Positions 18,747 through 33,117 of a stretch of DNA of 64,000 nucleotides are shown here, piece after piece (the stretch's first letter is position 1; each line of letters starts with the position of its first letter). Source of the DNA: Enterobacillus tribolii (GTDB lineage Bacteria > Pseudomonadota > Gammaproteobacteria > Enterobacterales > Enterobacteriaceae); contig NZ_QRAP01000007.1 in assembly GCF_003363015.1 (NCBI RefSeq), positions 186,001 to 250,000 of the forward strand, written 5' to 3'. Under the pieces are notes generated by a model. That model was given only the letters and a program-made list of their open reading frames with translations, was not told the origin of the DNA and searched no databases. Both the position numbers and the translations under genes were made by a program.

Positions 18747-20513
18747 TCACAGCTCCTTTTGGCGGGTGGCGAGCAGGGCGGAAAAGGGTCCGCCGTCGGC
18801 GCTCAGTTGTTGGTAAGTGCCTTGCTGCACCAGCTTGCCGTCGTCCATCATCCACACCACGTCAAACGATGCGGTGTCGCTGAGTTGATGCGTCACCAGC
18901 AGCGTGGTTTGTTGTAATGAGGCTTCCTGCAGCGCCTGCATCACCAGGCGTTCGCTGTGCGCATCCAGGCTGGCGGTGGGTTCGTCCAGCAGTAACAGGC
19001 GGCAGGGGCGCAGCAGGGCGCGCGCTACGGCAACACGCTGAGCCTGACCGACGGAGAGCCGTGCGGCGCCTTCGCCGACTTCGGTATCTACGCCGTGGGG
19101 CAGGGCGGGCAGGAATTCGGTGACGTAAGCGCGTTCCAGAGCCTGGGTGAGCTGCGCATCGTCGGCGTCCGGCGCGCCCAGGGTGACGTTGGCGCGCAGC
19201 GTGCTCTCCGGCAGGTTCGGGTTCTGCCCAATCCAGCCCAGATGCGCGCGCCATGCCGCCGGTGATAAATCACGCAGCTCGGTGCCGTTGACCATCAGCG
19301 AACCCCGGTAGGGCAGGAATCCCAGAATGGCGTTGATTAGCGAGCTTTTTCCCGCGCCGCTGAAACCGACGACCGCAACGCGGGTGCCGGCAGGCAGCGT
19401 GAAGTCCAGCGGCCCGGCAAGGACGCCTCCCTGCGGGGAAAGGATCTCCAGCCCCCGGGCTTCCAGCGTAACTGCGCCATCGCCTGACAGCGTTTCCCGG
19501 CCTTTTTCACGGGTTTCTCCCTCTTCAGACAGAAACGTAACCAGCGACTCGGCCGCGCCGACGGCCTGAGCCTTCGCGTGATAGAAAGTACCCAGATCGC
19601 GCAGCGGCTGGAAAAACTCCGGCGCCATAATCAACACCAGAAACCCGGCGAACAGGGTGACGCCGGCGCTGTAGTGGCCGAAGTCCAGCTCGCCGAGATA
19701 AGAGAAACCGAAATAGACGGCGACAACCGCGATGGAAACCGAGGCAAAAAACTCCAGCACCGCGGAAGAGAGGAAAGCCATACGCAGAACTTCCATGGTG
19801 CGGCTGCGGAAGTCTTCGGAGGCATGCTGGATGTTGGCGGTTTCCGCGCTGGCGCGATGAAACAGACGCAGGGTGTCCAGCCCGCGCAGGCGATCGAGGA
19901 AGTTGCCGCTCAGGCGGCCAAGGGCCAGAAAGTTGCGGCGGTTGGCGTCCGCCGCGCCCATGCCGACCAGCGCCATAAACAGCGGGATCAGCGGCGCGGT
20001 GGCGAACAGGATGAGCCCCGCCGCCCAGTTGATCGGGAAGACGGCGATTAATATCAGCAAGGGGATCATCACGGCCAGGTACATCTGCGGCAGGTAACGG
20101 GCGTAGAAATCCTGCATGTCTTCGATTTGTTCGATGATCAGCGTAGCCCAGCTTCCGGCGGGTTTGCCGTGGATCCAGGCCGGCCCCAGTTCCTCAAGGC
20201 GATCCAGCACCATTGCGCGGATTTGCCGGCGCACAGCCTGGCCGCCGCGGAAACCCACCTGTTCGCGAACCCAGCTCAGCGCGGCGCGTAACACGATGAA
20301 CAGCAGTAATAACAAAAACGGGGGTTCCAGCGCCTGGCGGGGAGCCTGTTCGATAATCAGCTGGTGCAGCAGCGTTGCCAGCAACCATGACTGGGCGACG
20401 ATAAAAAGTCCCGAAATAAAACCGAGCAGCATGGAGAGGCGGAGCCAGCGCCGGGCGATGACGCTGCGTTGCTTAAGCCACTGGGTTAACTCGCGTTGTC
20501 TGTCTTTATTCAT
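18747..20513 (-). CDS. cydD: Heterodimeric thiol ABC exporter, subunit CydD
   Basis: A 588-residue ABC half-transporter, partner of CydC. Start MNKDRQRELTQWLKQRS matches E. coli CydD and its length; an upstream ATG at 20567 would add 18 residues with no family support. Membrane domain about 20-310; ATPase with Walker A VVGFSGAGKSS, a slightly unusual signature LSVGQAQRVAVARAL (Gly-Gly replaced by Val-Gly, as in E. coli CydD), and Walker B LLLLDEPTASLD. First gene of the cydD-cydC-aat unit. Confidence 0.96.
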   Translation of the reverse strand: MNKDRQRELTQWLKQRSVIARRWLRLSMLLGFISGLFIVAQSWLLATLLHQLIIEQAPRQALEPPFLLLLLFIVLRAALSWVREQVGFRGGQAVRRQIRAMVLDRLEELGPAWIHGKPAGSWATLIIEQIEDMQDFYARYLPQMYLAVMIPLLILIAVFPINWAAGLILFATAPLIPLFMALVGMGAADANRRNFLALGRLSGNFLDRLRGLDTLRLFHRASAETANIQHASEDFRSRTMEVLRMAFLSSAVLEFFASVSIAVVAVYFGFSYLGELDFGHYSAGVTLFAGFLVLIMAPEFFQPLRDLGTFYHAKAQAVGAAESLVTFLSEEGETREKGRETLSGDGAVTLEARGLEILSPQGGVLAGPLDFTLPAGTRVAVVGFSGAGKSSLINAILGFLPYRGSLMVNGTELRDLSPAAWRAHLGWIGQNPNLPESTLRANVTLGAPDADDAQLTQALERAYVTEFLPALPHGVDTEVGEGAARLSVGQAQRVAVARALLRPCRLLLLDEPTASLDAHSERLVMQALQEASLQQTTLLVTHQLSDTASFDVVWMMDDGKLVQQGTYQQLSADGGPFSALLATRQKEL

Positions 20514-20670
20514 ATGTGCGATGGATTCTGGTGCAGAAAATACCTGACGGAATGCCCCGCGGAACATTAGCTATCTTATTGTTTTCTGGCTGGTGTCCGG
20601 GAAAGGCGTAAACAGGGATATTACAACGGCAGAGGGAGGCAGGGAACCGGAGGGAGTGAATTCTATGATA

Positions 20671-20692
20671 AGGGCCACCCTGAGGCGGCCCT
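20671..20692 (-). terminator. trxB terminator
   Basis: On the minus strand AGGGCCGCC and GGTGGCCCT pair imperfectly with a short loop just after the trxB stop, followed by TATCAT. Confidence 0.6.
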
Positions 20693-20702
20693 GACTGGCG
20701 AT

Positions 20703-22398
<1,696 letters not shown>

Positions 22399-22893
22399 AT
22401 GGCAGACAATAAAAAGCGCCCTGGTAAAGACCTCGATCGTATCGACCGTAATATCCTGAATGAGCTTCAGAAAGACGGACGAATTTCTAACGTTGAACTT
22501 TCAAAGCGTGTAGGACTTTCGCCGACACCTTGCCTGGAGCGTGTGCGCCGCTTGGAACGGCAGGGGTTCATCCAGGGGTACACCGCATTACTTAACCCGC
22601 ATTACCTTGATGCGTCGCTGCTGGTTTTCGTTGAGATTACCCTTAACCGCGGCGCGCCTGACGTTTTTGAACAGTTTAACGCAGCTGTGCAAAAACTTGA
22701 GGAAATTCAGGAGTGTCATCTGGTTTCCGGCGATTTCGACTATTTGTTGAAAACCCGCGTGCCTGACATGTCCGCTTACCGTAAACTGCTGGGTGAAACC
22801 TTGCTGCGCCTGCCTGGCGTGAACGATACCCGGACATACGTGGTAATGGAAGAGGTGAAACAGAGCAACCGTCTGGTCATCAAGACCCGATAA
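22399..22893 (+). CDS. lrp: Leucine-responsive regulatory protein
   Basis: A 164-residue global regulator, almost identical to E. coli Lrp from residue 5 on: KKRPGKDLDRIDRNILNELQ, helix-turn-helix ISNVELSKRVGLSPTPCLERVRRL (about 29-52), and the C-terminal RAM/AsnC ligand-binding domain (LVFVEITLNRG to VMEEVKQSNRLVIKTR). The frame is open 35 codons upstream, but MADNKK is the family start. The high conservation implies it controls the usual amino acid and feast/famine regulon. Confidence 0.98.
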   Translation: MADNKKRPGKDLDRIDRNILNELQKDGRISNVELSKRVGLSPTPCLERVRRLERQGFIQGYTALLNPHYLDASLLVFVEITLNRGAPDVFEQFNAAVQKLEEIQECHLVSGDFDYLLKTRVPDMSAYRKLLGETLLRLPGVNDTRTYVVMEEVKQSNRLVIKTR

Positions 22894-23050
22894 GATGTGC
22901 AAAGTTTCCATGAATTAGTTACACTCCTGTGTATCTATACAGCAACAGCGCCGGGCCAAGCTCTCGGCGCTGTTGTTATGGCAGGCGTTATGGCAGATGC
23001 TATGGCTGAAAAGTTGTTATGACAGATAACAGGAACCTGGAGAGCCTTTC

Positions 23051-26000
23051 TTGAGCCAGGAATATACAGAAGATAAAGACGTTACGTTGCGCCATATGAG
23101 CAGCGGCCGTCGGTTGTACGAAGCGTTGCTGATCGTGGCGGCGTTGTTTGCCGTGTATCTCATGGCGTCATTGGTCAGTTTCGACCCTTCCGACCCCAGT
23201 TGGTCGCAAACCGCCTGGCATGAACCCATCCATAACATCGGCGGCAAGGCCGGCGCATGGCTGGCGGATACCCTCTTTTTTGTTTTCGGCGTGCTGGCTT
23301 ACGCCATTCCCCCCGTTATTGTCGCGTTGTGCTGGTTCAGCTACCGGAACCGTGACGGCAGCGACGGCGTTGACTATTTTGCCATCGGGTTACGTCTGAT
23401 CGGGCTGCTGGCGCTGATTCTGTCATCATGCGGCCTGGCTTCGCTTAACGTGGACGACCTGTACTACTTCGCTTCCGGCGGGGTGATCGGCAGCCTGCTG
23501 AGCAGTGCGCTGATCCCCATGGTCAGCGGCGTGGGTTCGACGCTGCTGCTGCTGGCGGTGTGGGCCGTCGGGCTGACGCTGTTTACGGGGTGGTCATGGC
23601 TGACCATCGCGGAGAAAATCGGCGCCGTGATGATGGGCGCCCTGACGTTCATGAGCAACCGCTCGCGGCGTGGGCGTGATGAAAAAGAAGATGATGAATA
23701 TTACGATTACCGTGACGAAGCGCGGGAAGCGGATGACGTTGTAGCCGTTGGCGCGGCGGATGACGATGATGACGTACTGCTTTCTGCTGCACCATCCTTA
23801 CTTCCGGACGAAGACGATGCTCTTCCGCCGGTTCTCCGCAAGCTGCCGGAAGCGCCGGTTGTCGTACACAATGCTGAAACGGAAGCGGCGGCGCAGGCGC
23901 CGGATGATGAGGCGGGCGAAGATAACGCTGCCGGACATCCGGAACGGGTGCAGGCGCAGGCTGAGACGCCGGCGCCTGTCGTTCCGCCGCTGTATTCCTT
24001 TGAAGTCGATGATGACGTTCCTGCGTCAACGGCTCAACGCGCAACGCCGGATGACGATGAAGGCCCGCGTCTGGGAAGCCTGGACCTGCAGCCGCATAAA
24101 ACAACGCCGGGCGCGCTTGATTTCTCCGCCACTCCCCGCGATGACAACATCAACCCGACGCCTTATATGAATCCCGGCATTGCGCCGGGCGTCACGGTAT
24201 TCGGCGGCGCGTCGCGCAATGACGCCGCGACAACCGTCATTGCGACGGGCGCAGCCGGCGCAGTGACGTTTACGCCTGCATTTACCGCTGACAGCGATTC
24301 TCAGGTGAAACAGGGCATCGGCCCTGAATTGCCACGCCCGAACCGGGTACGCGTGCCAACCCGCCGTGAGCTGGCCGCCAACGGCATCAAACTGCCTTCG
24401 CAGCGCCTGGCTGAACAGCAGGCCAGAAGAGAGGCGATGGATGCGCACGCCGCCGGATCGCTGTATGAGTCAGACGAAGAAAATGAAATTAACGATCAAT
24501 ACGTAGATGACGCGTTCGCCGGGGAGCCTCTGGAAGGCTATAGCGAGGAACGCAGCGACGAAGATCCGGAAGATGAGCGTCTGCGGCGCGAGTTCGCCGC
24601 GCAGCAGCAGGTGCGTTACCAGCAACAGCCTCAGGCTCCGCAACAGGTCGCGCCGCAGGACACCACAATGCGGGGCGTGACCGCTACGCACAATAATCTG
24701 ATGGATTTTGATCCGGCCGAAGCGCTGCGGCGCTCAGCGCGCGGAGAACAAATTCTTGATTTTACGCCGGTTGATGATTTGGTGAATGATGGCCCCGCGG
24801 AGCCGCTGTTTACCCTGTCACAGCAGGAAGAAGAAGTGATTGCGCGTGAAGAGGTGAAGAACGACGTGCCTTTCGGCCACTATGATCATGCCGCCGCGCG
24901 TCCTCAGCCTCCCTCACCGCCGCAACCGGCTCCCGCGCCGGTCCAGGACAGCCTGTTCCATCCCTTCCTGGTGCGCGACGATCAGCCGCTGGAGAAACCG
25001 ACTACGCCGTTGCCGACGCTGGATTTGCTGGCTCAGGCGCCGAAAGAGGTTGAGCCGGTGGATATGTTCGCGCTGGAACAGAAAGCGCGTCTGGTTGAAG
25101 CCAGCCTGGCGGACTATCGCGTGAAGGCCGACGTGGTGGATATTCTGCCGGGGCCGGTTATCACCCGTTTCGATCTTGACCTGGCGCCGGGTGTGAAGGC
25201 TGCACGTATTTCCAACCTGTCGCGCGACCTGGCCCGTTCGCTCTCCGCTTCCGCTGTGCGTGTGGTGGAGGTGATTCCGGGCCGGCCGTACGTCGGGCTT
25301 GAGTTGCCGAATATCAAACGTCAGACGGTTTATCTGCGGGAAGTGCTGGACTGCCCGGCGTTTCGTGATAATCCGTCTCCGCTGACCGTAGTGCTGGGCA
25401 AAGATATTGCCGGTGAGCCGGTGGTTGCCGATTTGGGTAAAATGCCTCACCTGCTGGTGGCGGGGACGACCGGTTCCGGTAAGTCGGTCGGGGTCAACGC
25501 GATGATCCTGAGCATCCTGTTTAAGGCGACGCCGAAAGAAGTGCGCTTTATCATGATCGACCCCAAAATGCTGGAGCTGTCGGTATATGAGGGGATCCCG
25601 CATCTGCTGACGGACGTGGTTACGGACATGAAAGACGCCGCCAACGCCCTGCGCTGGTGCGTGGGGGAGATGGAGCGGCGCTACAAGCTGATGTCGGCGC
25701 TCGGCGTGCGTAATATCGCCGGCTATAACGAGCGTGTCGATCAGGCCGAAGCGATGGGCCGACCGATCCCCGATCCCTTCTGGAAGCCGGGCGACAGCAT
25801 GGACATGACGCCGCCGGTGCTGGAGAAAGAACCTTATATCGTCGTGATGGTAGATGAATTTGCCGATTTGATCATGACGGTTGGCAAGAAGGTGGAGGAG
25901 CTGATCGCCCGTCTGGCGCAGAAGGCGCGTGCCGCGGGGATTCACCTGGTGCTGGCGACCCAGCGCCCGTCGGTAGACGTCATTACCGGTTTGATTAAGG

Positions 26001-26485
26001 CCAACATTCCGACGCGTATCGCGTTTACCGTATCCAGCAAAATTGACTCACGTACCATTCTCGATCAGGGCGGCGCTGAATCTCTGCTGGGGATGGGCGA
26101 TATGCTTTACCTGCCGCCGAACTCTTCCTTGCCGGTACGCGTTCACGGCGCGTTCGTCCGCGATCAGGAAGTGCATGCGGTTGTGAAGGACTGGAAAGCG
26201 CGTGAGCGTCCCCAGTACAAAGAGGGCATCCTCAACGCGGGCGATGACGGCGAAGGCGGTGGTGGCGGTTTTGACGGTGACGAAGAGCTGGACCCGTTGT
26301 TCGACCAGGCCGTGGCCTTTGTGGTCGATAAGCGTCGCGCCTCGATTTCCGGCGTTCAGCGCCAGTTCCGCATCGGTTATAACCGCGCCGCGCGTATCGT
26401 TGAACAGATGGAGATGCAGGGCATCGTCAGTGCGCCGGGCCATAACGGCAACCGGGAAGTGCTGGCGCCGCCGTCTCATGAATAG
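23051..26485 (+). CDS. ftsK: DNA translocase FtsK
   Basis: A 1144-residue cell-division and chromosome-segregation motor. The N-terminal quarter holds four membrane segments (about 25-200) anchoring it at the septum; residues about 215-680 are a low-complexity linker rich in Asp, Glu, Pro, Gln and Ala; the motor follows with Walker A GTTGSGKS near 805 and [13 protein letters not shown] (Walker B), then a C-terminal winged-helix gamma domain ([25 protein letters not shown]) that reads KOPS and activates XerD. The start is TTG at 23051 with GGAG upstream, giving MSQEYTED as in E. coli. It is shorter than E. coli FtsK (1329 aa) because the linker is shorter. Confidence 0.97.
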   Translation: MSQEYTEDKDVTLRHMSSGRRLYEALLIVAALFAVYLMASLVSFDPSDPSWSQTAWHEPIHNIGGKAGAWLADTLFFVFGVLAYAIPPVIVALCWFSYRNRDGSDGVDYFAIGLRLIGLLALILSSCGLASLNVDDLYYFASGGVIGSLLSSALIPMVSGVGSTLLLLAVWAVGLTLFTGWSWLTIAEKIGAVMMGALTFMSNRSRRGRDEKEDDEYYDYRDEAREADDVVAVGAADDDDDVLLSAAPSLLPDEDDALPPVLRKLPEAPVVVHNAETEAAAQAPDDEAGEDNAAGHPERVQAQAETPAPVVPPLYSFEVDDDVPASTAQRATPDDDEGPRLGSLDLQPHKTTPGALDFSATPRDDNINPTPYMNPGIAPGVTVFGGASRNDAATTVIATGAAGAVTFTPAFTADSDSQVKQGIGPELPRPNRVRVPTRRELAANGIKLPSQRLAEQQARREAMDAHAAGSLYESDEENEINDQYVDDAFAGEPLEGYSEERSDEDPEDERLRREFAAQQQVRYQQQPQAPQQVAPQDTTMRGVTATHNNLMDFDPAEALRRSARGEQILDFTPVDDLVNDGPAEPLFTLSQQEEEVIAREEVKNDVPFGHYDHAAARPQPPSPPQPAPAPVQDSLFHPFLVRDDQPLEKPTTPLPTLDLLAQAPKEVEPVDMFALEQKARLVEASLADYRVKADVVDILPGPVITRFDLDLAPGVKAARISNLSRDLARSLSASAVRVVEVIPGRPYVGLELPNIKRQTVYLREVLDCPAFRDNPSPLTVVLGKDIAGEPVVADLGKMPHLLVAGTTGSGKSVGVNAMILSILFKATPKEVRFIMIDPKMLELSVYEGIPHLLTDVVTDMKDAANALRWCVGEMERRYKLMSALGVRNIAGYNERVDQAEAMGRPIPDPFWKPGDSMDMTPPVLEKEPYIVVMVDEFADLIMTVGKKVEELIARLAQKARAAGIHLVLATQRPSVDVITGLIKANIPTRIAFTVSSKIDSRTILDQGGAESLLGMGDMLYLPPNSSLPVRVHGAFVRDQEVHAVVKDWKARERPQYKEGILNAGDDGEGGGGGFDGDEELDPLFDQAVAFVVDKRRASISGVQRQFRIGYNRAARIVEQMEMQGIVSAPGHNGNREVLAPPSHE

Positions 26486-26739
26486 CGTCAGTGACGACGG
26501 GGCGGCTTTCTGCCGCTTCGTCGTTTAAGTACCTTTGCTCTGTCGTGCGCGAAGAAATAGTGCAGAAGTAGCGCGCGGAGTTTAAGAACGCGCAAAGATG
26601 TGTAAACCACGGTGAATCAGAGTATTTCCTGATGCCGTGGATAAGGCGATTAGCTAGAGTGATTCCGGTTATCGCGGGTATCCGGCATTTTGCCCGGCCC
26701 GCGCTCCGGGCAACGAGTGATAAAAGGTACGGAATACAA

Positions 26740-27351
26740 ATGAAAAAACTGTTAATAGCGTGCTGTTTAGTATCTGGTTTGACTTCCGTTGTTGCTCAGG
26801 CGACGCCGGCAGGAGATTTGCAGGAACGTCTGAATAAGGTTAACAGTTTTCATGCCAGCTTTACCCAAAGCGTTACCAGCGCCGACGGCGCTGCGGCTCA
26901 GCAGGGGGAAGGCGAGCTGTGGGTGAAGCGTCCTAACCTGTTCAACTGGCACATGACGTCACCGGACGAGAGCGTGCTGGTTTCCGACGGTAAAACCCTG
27001 TGGTTCTATAACCCGTTTGTCGAGCAGGTTACAGCGACCTGGCTGAACAGCGCCACCAGCAATACCCCTTTTATGCTGATTACGCGTAACGATGCCAAAG
27101 AGTGGGCCAGGTATAACGTGGCGCAAAAAGGGGACAGCTTCGACCTGACGCCGAAAGAGGGTAAAGGTAATCTGAAGCAGTTCTCTATCACGGTAACGCC
27201 GTCAGGTACGATTCAGGGCTTTACTGCAATTGAGCAGGACGGTCAGCGCAGCGCGTATGTTCTGAAGAGCCAGCAAAATGGCGCGGTAGACAGCGCTAAG
27301 TTCCAGTTCACGCCACCCAAAGGGGTTACGGTGGACGATCAGCGTCAATAA
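26740..27351 (+). CDS. lolA: Outer-membrane lipoprotein carrier protein LolA
   Basis: A 203-residue periplasmic chaperone carrying lipoproteins from LolCDE to LolB. A signal peptide [21 protein letters not shown] ends near residue 21. The mature part has the LolA pattern: [39 protein letters not shown] (Arg that controls the cavity lid) and [16 protein letters not shown]. The frame extends 36 codons upstream without a signal peptide, so 26740 is the start; length equals E. coli LolA. It is 9 bases from rarA, likely one operon. Confidence 0.97.
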   Translation: MKKLLIACCLVSGLTSVVAQATPAGDLQERLNKVNSFHASFTQSVTSADGAAAQQGEGELWVKRPNLFNWHMTSPDESVLVSDGKTLWFYNPFVEQVTATWLNSATSNTPFMLITRNDAKEWARYNVAQKGDSFDLTPKEGKGNLKQFSITVTPSGTIQGFTAIEQDGQRSAYVLKSQQNGAVDSAKFQFTPPKGVTVDDQRQ

Positions 27352-27360
27352 GAGGTCAGT

Positions 27361-28704
27361 GTGAGCAATCTGTCCCTGGATTTTTCCCAGAATGAGTTCC
27401 AGCCGCTGGCCGCGCGGATGCGGCCGGTGACGCTGGAGCAATATATCGGTCAGAGGCATCTGCTGGCGCCGGGCAAGCCTTTGCCGCGCGCCATTGAAGC
27501 AGGGCATCTGCACTCGATGATCCTCTGGGGGCCGCCGGGGACGGGAAAAACTACGCTGGCGGAAATTATCGGCCATTACGGCCATGCGGACGTTGAACGC
27601 ATTTCTGCCGTGACGTCGGGCATCAAGGAAATCCGTGAGGCCATCGAACGGGCGCGACATAACCGTGATGCCGGGCGTCGCACGATCTTGTTTGTTGATG
27701 AAGTCCATCGTTTCAATAAAAGCCAGCAGGATGCCTTTCTGCCGCATATTGAGGACGGAACGGTTACCTTTATCGGCGCGACGACGGAAAACCCCTCGTT
27801 TGAATTGAATTCGGCCTTGTTGTCCCGGGCGCGTGTTTATCTCCTGAAAGGGCTGGGCGCGGATGAGATCGCGCAGGTGCTGGATCAGGCGATGAATGAC
27901 AGCGAGCGTGGCTACGGCGGGCAGAACGTGGTGCTGCCGAATGAAACCCGCGACATGGTTGCCGAGCTGGTTAACGGCGACGCCCGCCGGGCGTTGAATA
28001 CGCTGGAAATGATGGCGGACATGGCGGAAGTGGACGCTCAGGGCAAGCGTGTGCTGACTCCCGCGCTGCTTAAAGAGGTTTCCGGCGAACGCAGCGTGCG
28101 CTTTGATAACAAAGGCGACCGCTATTACGATTTGATTTCCGCGCTGCATAAATCCGTGCGCGGTTCCTCCCCGGATGCTGCGCTGTATTGGTATGCGCGC
28201 ATCATCACCGCCGGCGGCGATCCCCTTTACGTGGCGCGCCGTTTACTTGCCATCGCGTCGGAAGACGTCGGCAATGCCGATCCGCGCGGTATGCAGGTCG
28301 CCATCGCCGCCTGGGATTGTTTCACCCGCGTCGGACCCGCCGAAGGCGAGCGGGCGATTGCGCAGGCTATCGTCTACCTGGCCTGTGCGCCGAAGAGCAA
28401 CGCGGTTTACACCGCATTCAAGGCCGCGATGCGGGACGCTAAAGAGCGCCCGGATTATGACGTGCCGGAACATTTGCGTAACGCGCCGACCAAGCTGATG
28501 AAAGAGATGGGGCTGGGGGCCGAGTATCGTTACGCCCATGATGAACCGAACGCTTACGCTGCCGGCGAGGTCTATTTCCCGACCGAAATGGCCGGAACCC
28601 ACTATTACGCGCCCTCTCCCCGGGGCCTGGAAGGCAAAATCGGCGAAAAGCTGGCATGGCTGGCTGAGCAGGATCAAAATAGCCCGATAAAACGCTATCG
28701 CTGA
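27361..28704 (+). CDS. rarA: Replication-associated recombination protein RarA (MgsA)
   Basis: A 447-residue AAA+ protein related to clamp loaders and RuvB that acts at stalled replication forks. Walker A is [13 protein letters not shown] near 57-69, Walker [13 protein letters not shown], sensor 1 [23 protein letters not shown], and the C-terminal tetramerisation part has [18 protein letters not shown] and [12 protein letters not shown]. The start is GTG (27361) preceded by AAGAGGTCA. Same length as in E. coli. Confidence 0.97.
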   Translation: MSNLSLDFSQNEFQPLAARMRPVTLEQYIGQRHLLAPGKPLPRAIEAGHLHSMILWGPPGTGKTTLAEIIGHYGHADVERISAVTSGIKEIREAIERARHNRDAGRRTILFVDEVHRFNKSQQDAFLPHIEDGTVTFIGATTENPSFELNSALLSRARVYLLKGLGADEIAQVLDQAMNDSERGYGGQNVVLPNETRDMVAELVNGDARRALNTLEMMADMAEVDAQGKRVLTPALLKEVSGERSVRFDNKGDRYYDLISALHKSVRGSSPDAALYWYARIITAGGDPLYVARRLLAIASEDVGNADPRGMQVAIAAWDCFTRVGPAEGERAIAQAIVYLACAPKSNAVYTAFKAAMRDAKERPDYDVPEHLRNAPTKLMKEMGLGAEYRYAHDEPNAYAAGEVYFPTEMAGTHYYAPSPRGLEGKIGEKLAWLAEQDQNSPIKRYR

Positions 28705-28786
28705 TGTAAAGCTTGGGGTAAGGTTGTCCAGGTATATCCGCTCGTCGGGTCTTGCCTCTCTGTGCGCTACCCGACGGGTAAAATAA

Positions 28787-30109
<1,323 letters not shown>

Positions 30110-30665
30110 TCGCGTGTTATATCGATTCATCGTTATATTGTGTAAAAGCGCCTGCGGGCGCTTTTTTTATATATGTACAACGATAGTGGCGGAAATAAAA
30201 AATAAGTTCTGATTTTAATCACGAAAATATACAGCATGTTATTTTTCAGTAAATGAGTATATTCATCTGCAATTGATATTCATTTTCATCCGAAAGCTGT
30301 TTCTTTTGATCCTAACCCGGGTTGTAGCATAAACATACGGTTACTCAGCCGACAGACGCCTTTTTTGACACGAAGCAATATCCGGATGTACCAAAAAAGT
30401 ATTATACCCCCAGCGGGGGAGTATTTATTAGTCCTACTGCATGGCAAATAAATTTCGATTAAATATATATTTTGCATGCATTAAATGTCGTGACTATTGA
30501 TTCTTCCGGACACGGCATCACAGATAAAACTGATCGTTTCGCGTTACTTCCCCCCATTTTACCCAACGATCGGGCAGCTATTTCCGGGCAATTTTGCTGT
30601 TTATCGGAAATATCCACCCGATTGTCCGGTATTTTAATTCTGTAAGCAAAAAGAGTGGGTATTAT
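30110..30665. promoter_or_regulatory. serS-dmsA intergenic region with Fur-like and hairpin elements
   Basis: After the serS terminator, 30180-30640 is AT-rich and holds the dms control region. TGATATT-C-ATTTTCA at 30274-30288 matches the 7-1-7 Fur pattern at 12 of 14 positions, with a possible -10 TATATT at 30258-30263. At 30406-30426 TACCCCC and GGGGG-AGTA form a stable hairpin with T-rich flanks on both strands. No strong FNR site (TTGAT-N4-ATCAA) was found although dms operons are normally FNR-activated; several TTGAT half sites exist. Confidence 0.4.
30144..30168 (+). terminator. serS rho-independent terminator
   Basis: AAAAGCGCC and GGCGCTTTT pair around TGCG and continue into a run of seven T (30162-30168). 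Confidence 0.9.
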
Positions 30666-33107
30666 ATGAAAAAAACAGAAGGAACGACTTTATTGTCGAC
30701 CCCTGTCAGCCGGCGCAAATTGGTGAAAACCAGTGCGATTGGCGGATTGGCGGCGGCTTCGGGGAGCCTCTCTTTACCTTTTGCGCGTCAGGCGGCGGCA
30801 GAGCCAGCGCCTGCGGCCTCAGCCGATGAGAAGGTCGTCTGGAGCGCCTGTACTGTAAACTGCGGTAGCCGTTGCCCCTTACGCATGCATGTCGTGGGCG
30901 GCGAAATCAAATACGTTGAAACGGACAATACCGGCGACGACGATTACGAAGGGCTTCATCAGGTCAGGGCCTGTTTGCGCGGACGCTCTATGCGCCGCCG
31001 GGTCTATAATCCTGACCGTCTGAAGTATCCGATGAAGCGCGTAGGCGCTCGCGGCGAAGGAAAATTTAAGCAGATCTCCTGGGAAGAAGCGTTCGATACC
31101 ATTGCCGGCAGCATGAAAAAGATCATCGGCGAATACGGTAACGAAGCGATCTATCTGAACTACGGCACCGGTACGCTGGGCGGCACCATGACCCGTTCCT
31201 GGCCGCCCGGTTCCACCCTGATCGCCCGGCTGATGAACTGCTGCGGCGGTTACCTGAATCACTACGGCGACTACAGCACCGCGCAAATCGCCATGGGCCT
31301 GAACTATACCTACGGCGGCTGGGCCGGCGGCAACAGTCCGTCAGACATCGAAAACAGCAAGCTCGTGGTGCTGTTCGGCAATAACCCCGGCGAAACGCGG
31401 ATGAGCGGCGGCGGGGTGACTTACTACCTGGAACAGGCCCGTGAGAAATCCAATGCCCGCATGATCATTATCGATCCGCGCTATACCGATACCGGGGCGG
31501 GGCGTGAAGATGAGTGGGTGCCGATCCGTCCGGGCACCGATGCGGCGCTGGCGTCGGCGCTGGCCTATGTCATGATTACCGAAAATCTGGTCGATCAGCC
31601 GTTCCTGGACAAATACTGCGTCGGTTACGACGAGAAGACCATGCCGGCCGGCGCGCCTGCCAACGGCCACTATAAAGCCTATATTCTGGGCCAGGGCAAC
31701 GACGGCATCGCCAAGACGCCGGCGTGGGCGGCCAAAATCACCGGCATTCCCGAAGCGAAGATCATTCAGTTGGGGCGTGAAATCGGCTCAACCAAACCGG
31801 CCTACATTTCTCAGGGATGGGGGCCGCAGCGCCACTCCAACGGGGAAACGGTATCGCGCGCCATCGCCATGCTGGCGATCCTGACCGGCAACGTCGGTAT
31901 TCACGGCGGCAATACGGGGGCGCGTGAAGGCTCCTACGGTACGCCTTTCGTGCGTATGCCGACGCTGGAAAACCCGGTGAAGACCAGCATTTCAATGTTT
32001 ATGTGGACCGACGCCATTTTCCGCGCCAAAGAAATGACCGCCACGCGTGACGGCGTTCAGGGCAAGGAACGGCTGGATGTGCCGATTAAGTTCATCTGGA
32101 ACTATGCGGGGAATTGCCTGATTAACCAGCATTCCGAAATCAACCGCACCCATGAGATTCTGCAAAACGACAAAGATTGCGAGATGATCGTGGTGATCGA
32201 CAACCACATGACCTCCTCGGCGAAGTACGCCGATATCTTGCTGCCTGACTGTACCGCGTCGGAACAGATGGATTTCTGCCTCGATGCATCCTGCGGCAAC
32301 ATGGCCTACGTTATTTTTGCCGATCAGGCGATCAAGCCGCGCTTCGAGTGCAAAACGATTTATGAGATGACCAGCGAGATAGCGAAGCGCATGGGCGTCG
32401 AACAGCGTTTCACTGAAGGGCGTACTCAGGAAGAGTGGATGCGCCATCTCTACCAGCAGTCGCAGCAGGTGATGCCGGGTCTGCCGTCCTTCGAGGAGTT
32501 CCGCAAGCAGGGCATTTACAAGCAACGCGATCCCAATGGTCATGTTGTGGCGTATAAGGCGTTCCGTGAGGACCCGATTGCTAATCCGCTGACTACCCCG
32601 TCCGGCAAAATCGAGATTTACTCCGCCGCGCTGGCTGAAATCGCCCGTACCTGGGAACTGCCCGAAGGGGACGTGATCGATCCGCTGCCGATTCATGCCG
32701 ACGGCTTTGAGAGTTACAACGATCCGCTGCGTGAAAAATATCCGCTGCAACTGACAGGTTTTCACTACAAGGCCCGTACCCACTCGACCTACGGCAACGT
32801 TGACGTGCTGAAAGCCGCCTGCCGCCAGGAAATGTGGATTAACCCGCTGGATGCCAAATCCCGTGGCATTAATAACGGCGACAGCGTGCGCATCTTCAAC
32901 GGCCGCGGTGAAGTGGTGATCAATGCCAAGGTGACGCCGCGTATCATTCCGGGCGTTGTGGCGCTGGGTGAAGGCGCCTGGTACAGCCCGGACGGAAAAC
33001 GCGTGGACCATGCGGGCAGCATCAACGTGCTGACCACTCAGCGTCCGTCGCCGCTGGCGAAAGGGAACCCGTCGCACAGTAACCTTGTACAAGTCGTGAA
33101 AGCCTGA
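30666..33107 (+). CDS. dmsA: Anaerobic dimethyl sulfoxide reductase, catalytic subunit A
   Basis: An 813-residue molybdopterin (bis-MGD) enzyme on the periplasmic side of the membrane, reducing DMSO and other S- and N-oxides as terminal acceptors. A twin-arginine signal is present (PVSRRKLVKTSAIGG, residues 15-29) followed by AAAEPAPAA. The [4Fe-4S] FS0 motif is CTVNCGSRCPLRMHV ... ACLRG; the molybdenum serine ligand lies in YGDYSTAQ. It follows E. coli DmsA closely along its length. The ATG at 30666 is chosen over an upstream frame extension because the Tat signal starts here. First gene of dmsABC-dmsD-napF-like. Confidence 0.97.
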   Translation: MKKTEGTTLLSTPVSRRKLVKTSAIGGLAAASGSLSLPFARQAAAEPAPAASADEKVVWSACTVNCGSRCPLRMHVVGGEIKYVETDNTGDDDYEGLHQVRACLRGRSMRRRVYNPDRLKYPMKRVGARGEGKFKQISWEEAFDTIAGSMKKIIGEYGNEAIYLNYGTGTLGGTMTRSWPPGSTLIARLMNCCGGYLNHYGDYSTAQIAMGLNYTYGGWAGGNSPSDIENSKLVVLFGNNPGETRMSGGGVTYYLEQAREKSNARMIIIDPRYTDTGAGREDEWVPIRPGTDAALASALAYVMITENLVDQPFLDKYCVGYDEKTMPAGAPANGHYKAYILGQGNDGIAKTPAWAAKITGIPEAKIIQLGREIGSTKPAYISQGWGPQRHSNGETVSRAIAMLAILTGNVGIHGGNTGAREGSYGTPFVRMPTLENPVKTSISMFMWTDAIFRAKEMTATRDGVQGKERLDVPIKFIWNYAGNCLINQHSEINRTHEILQNDKDCEMIVVIDNHMTSSAKYADILLPDCTASEQMDFCLDASCGNMAYVIFADQAIKPRFECKTIYEMTSEIAKRMGVEQRFTEGRTQEEWMRHLYQQSQQVMPGLPSFEEFRKQGIYKQRDPNGHVVAYKAFREDPIANPLTTPSGKIEIYSAALAEIARTWELPEGDVIDPLPIHADGFESYNDPLREKYPLQLTGFHYKARTHSTYGNVDVLKAACRQEMWINPLDAKSRGINNGDSVRIFNGRGEVVINAKVTPRIIPGVVALGEGAWYSPDGKRVDHAGSINVLTTQRPSPLAKGNPSHSNLVQVVKA

Positions 33108-33117
33108 GGAGTAGCTG

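Noticed and set aside
30406-30426. NarL/NarP 7-2-7 site upstream of dmsA
   Set aside because: TACCCCC and GGGAGTA are spaced by five bases instead of two; more likely a hairpin.
30286-30477. 63-codon minus-strand frame in the serS-dmsA spacer
   Set aside because: Spans the hairpin and AT-rich control region, no ribosome site or family pattern.
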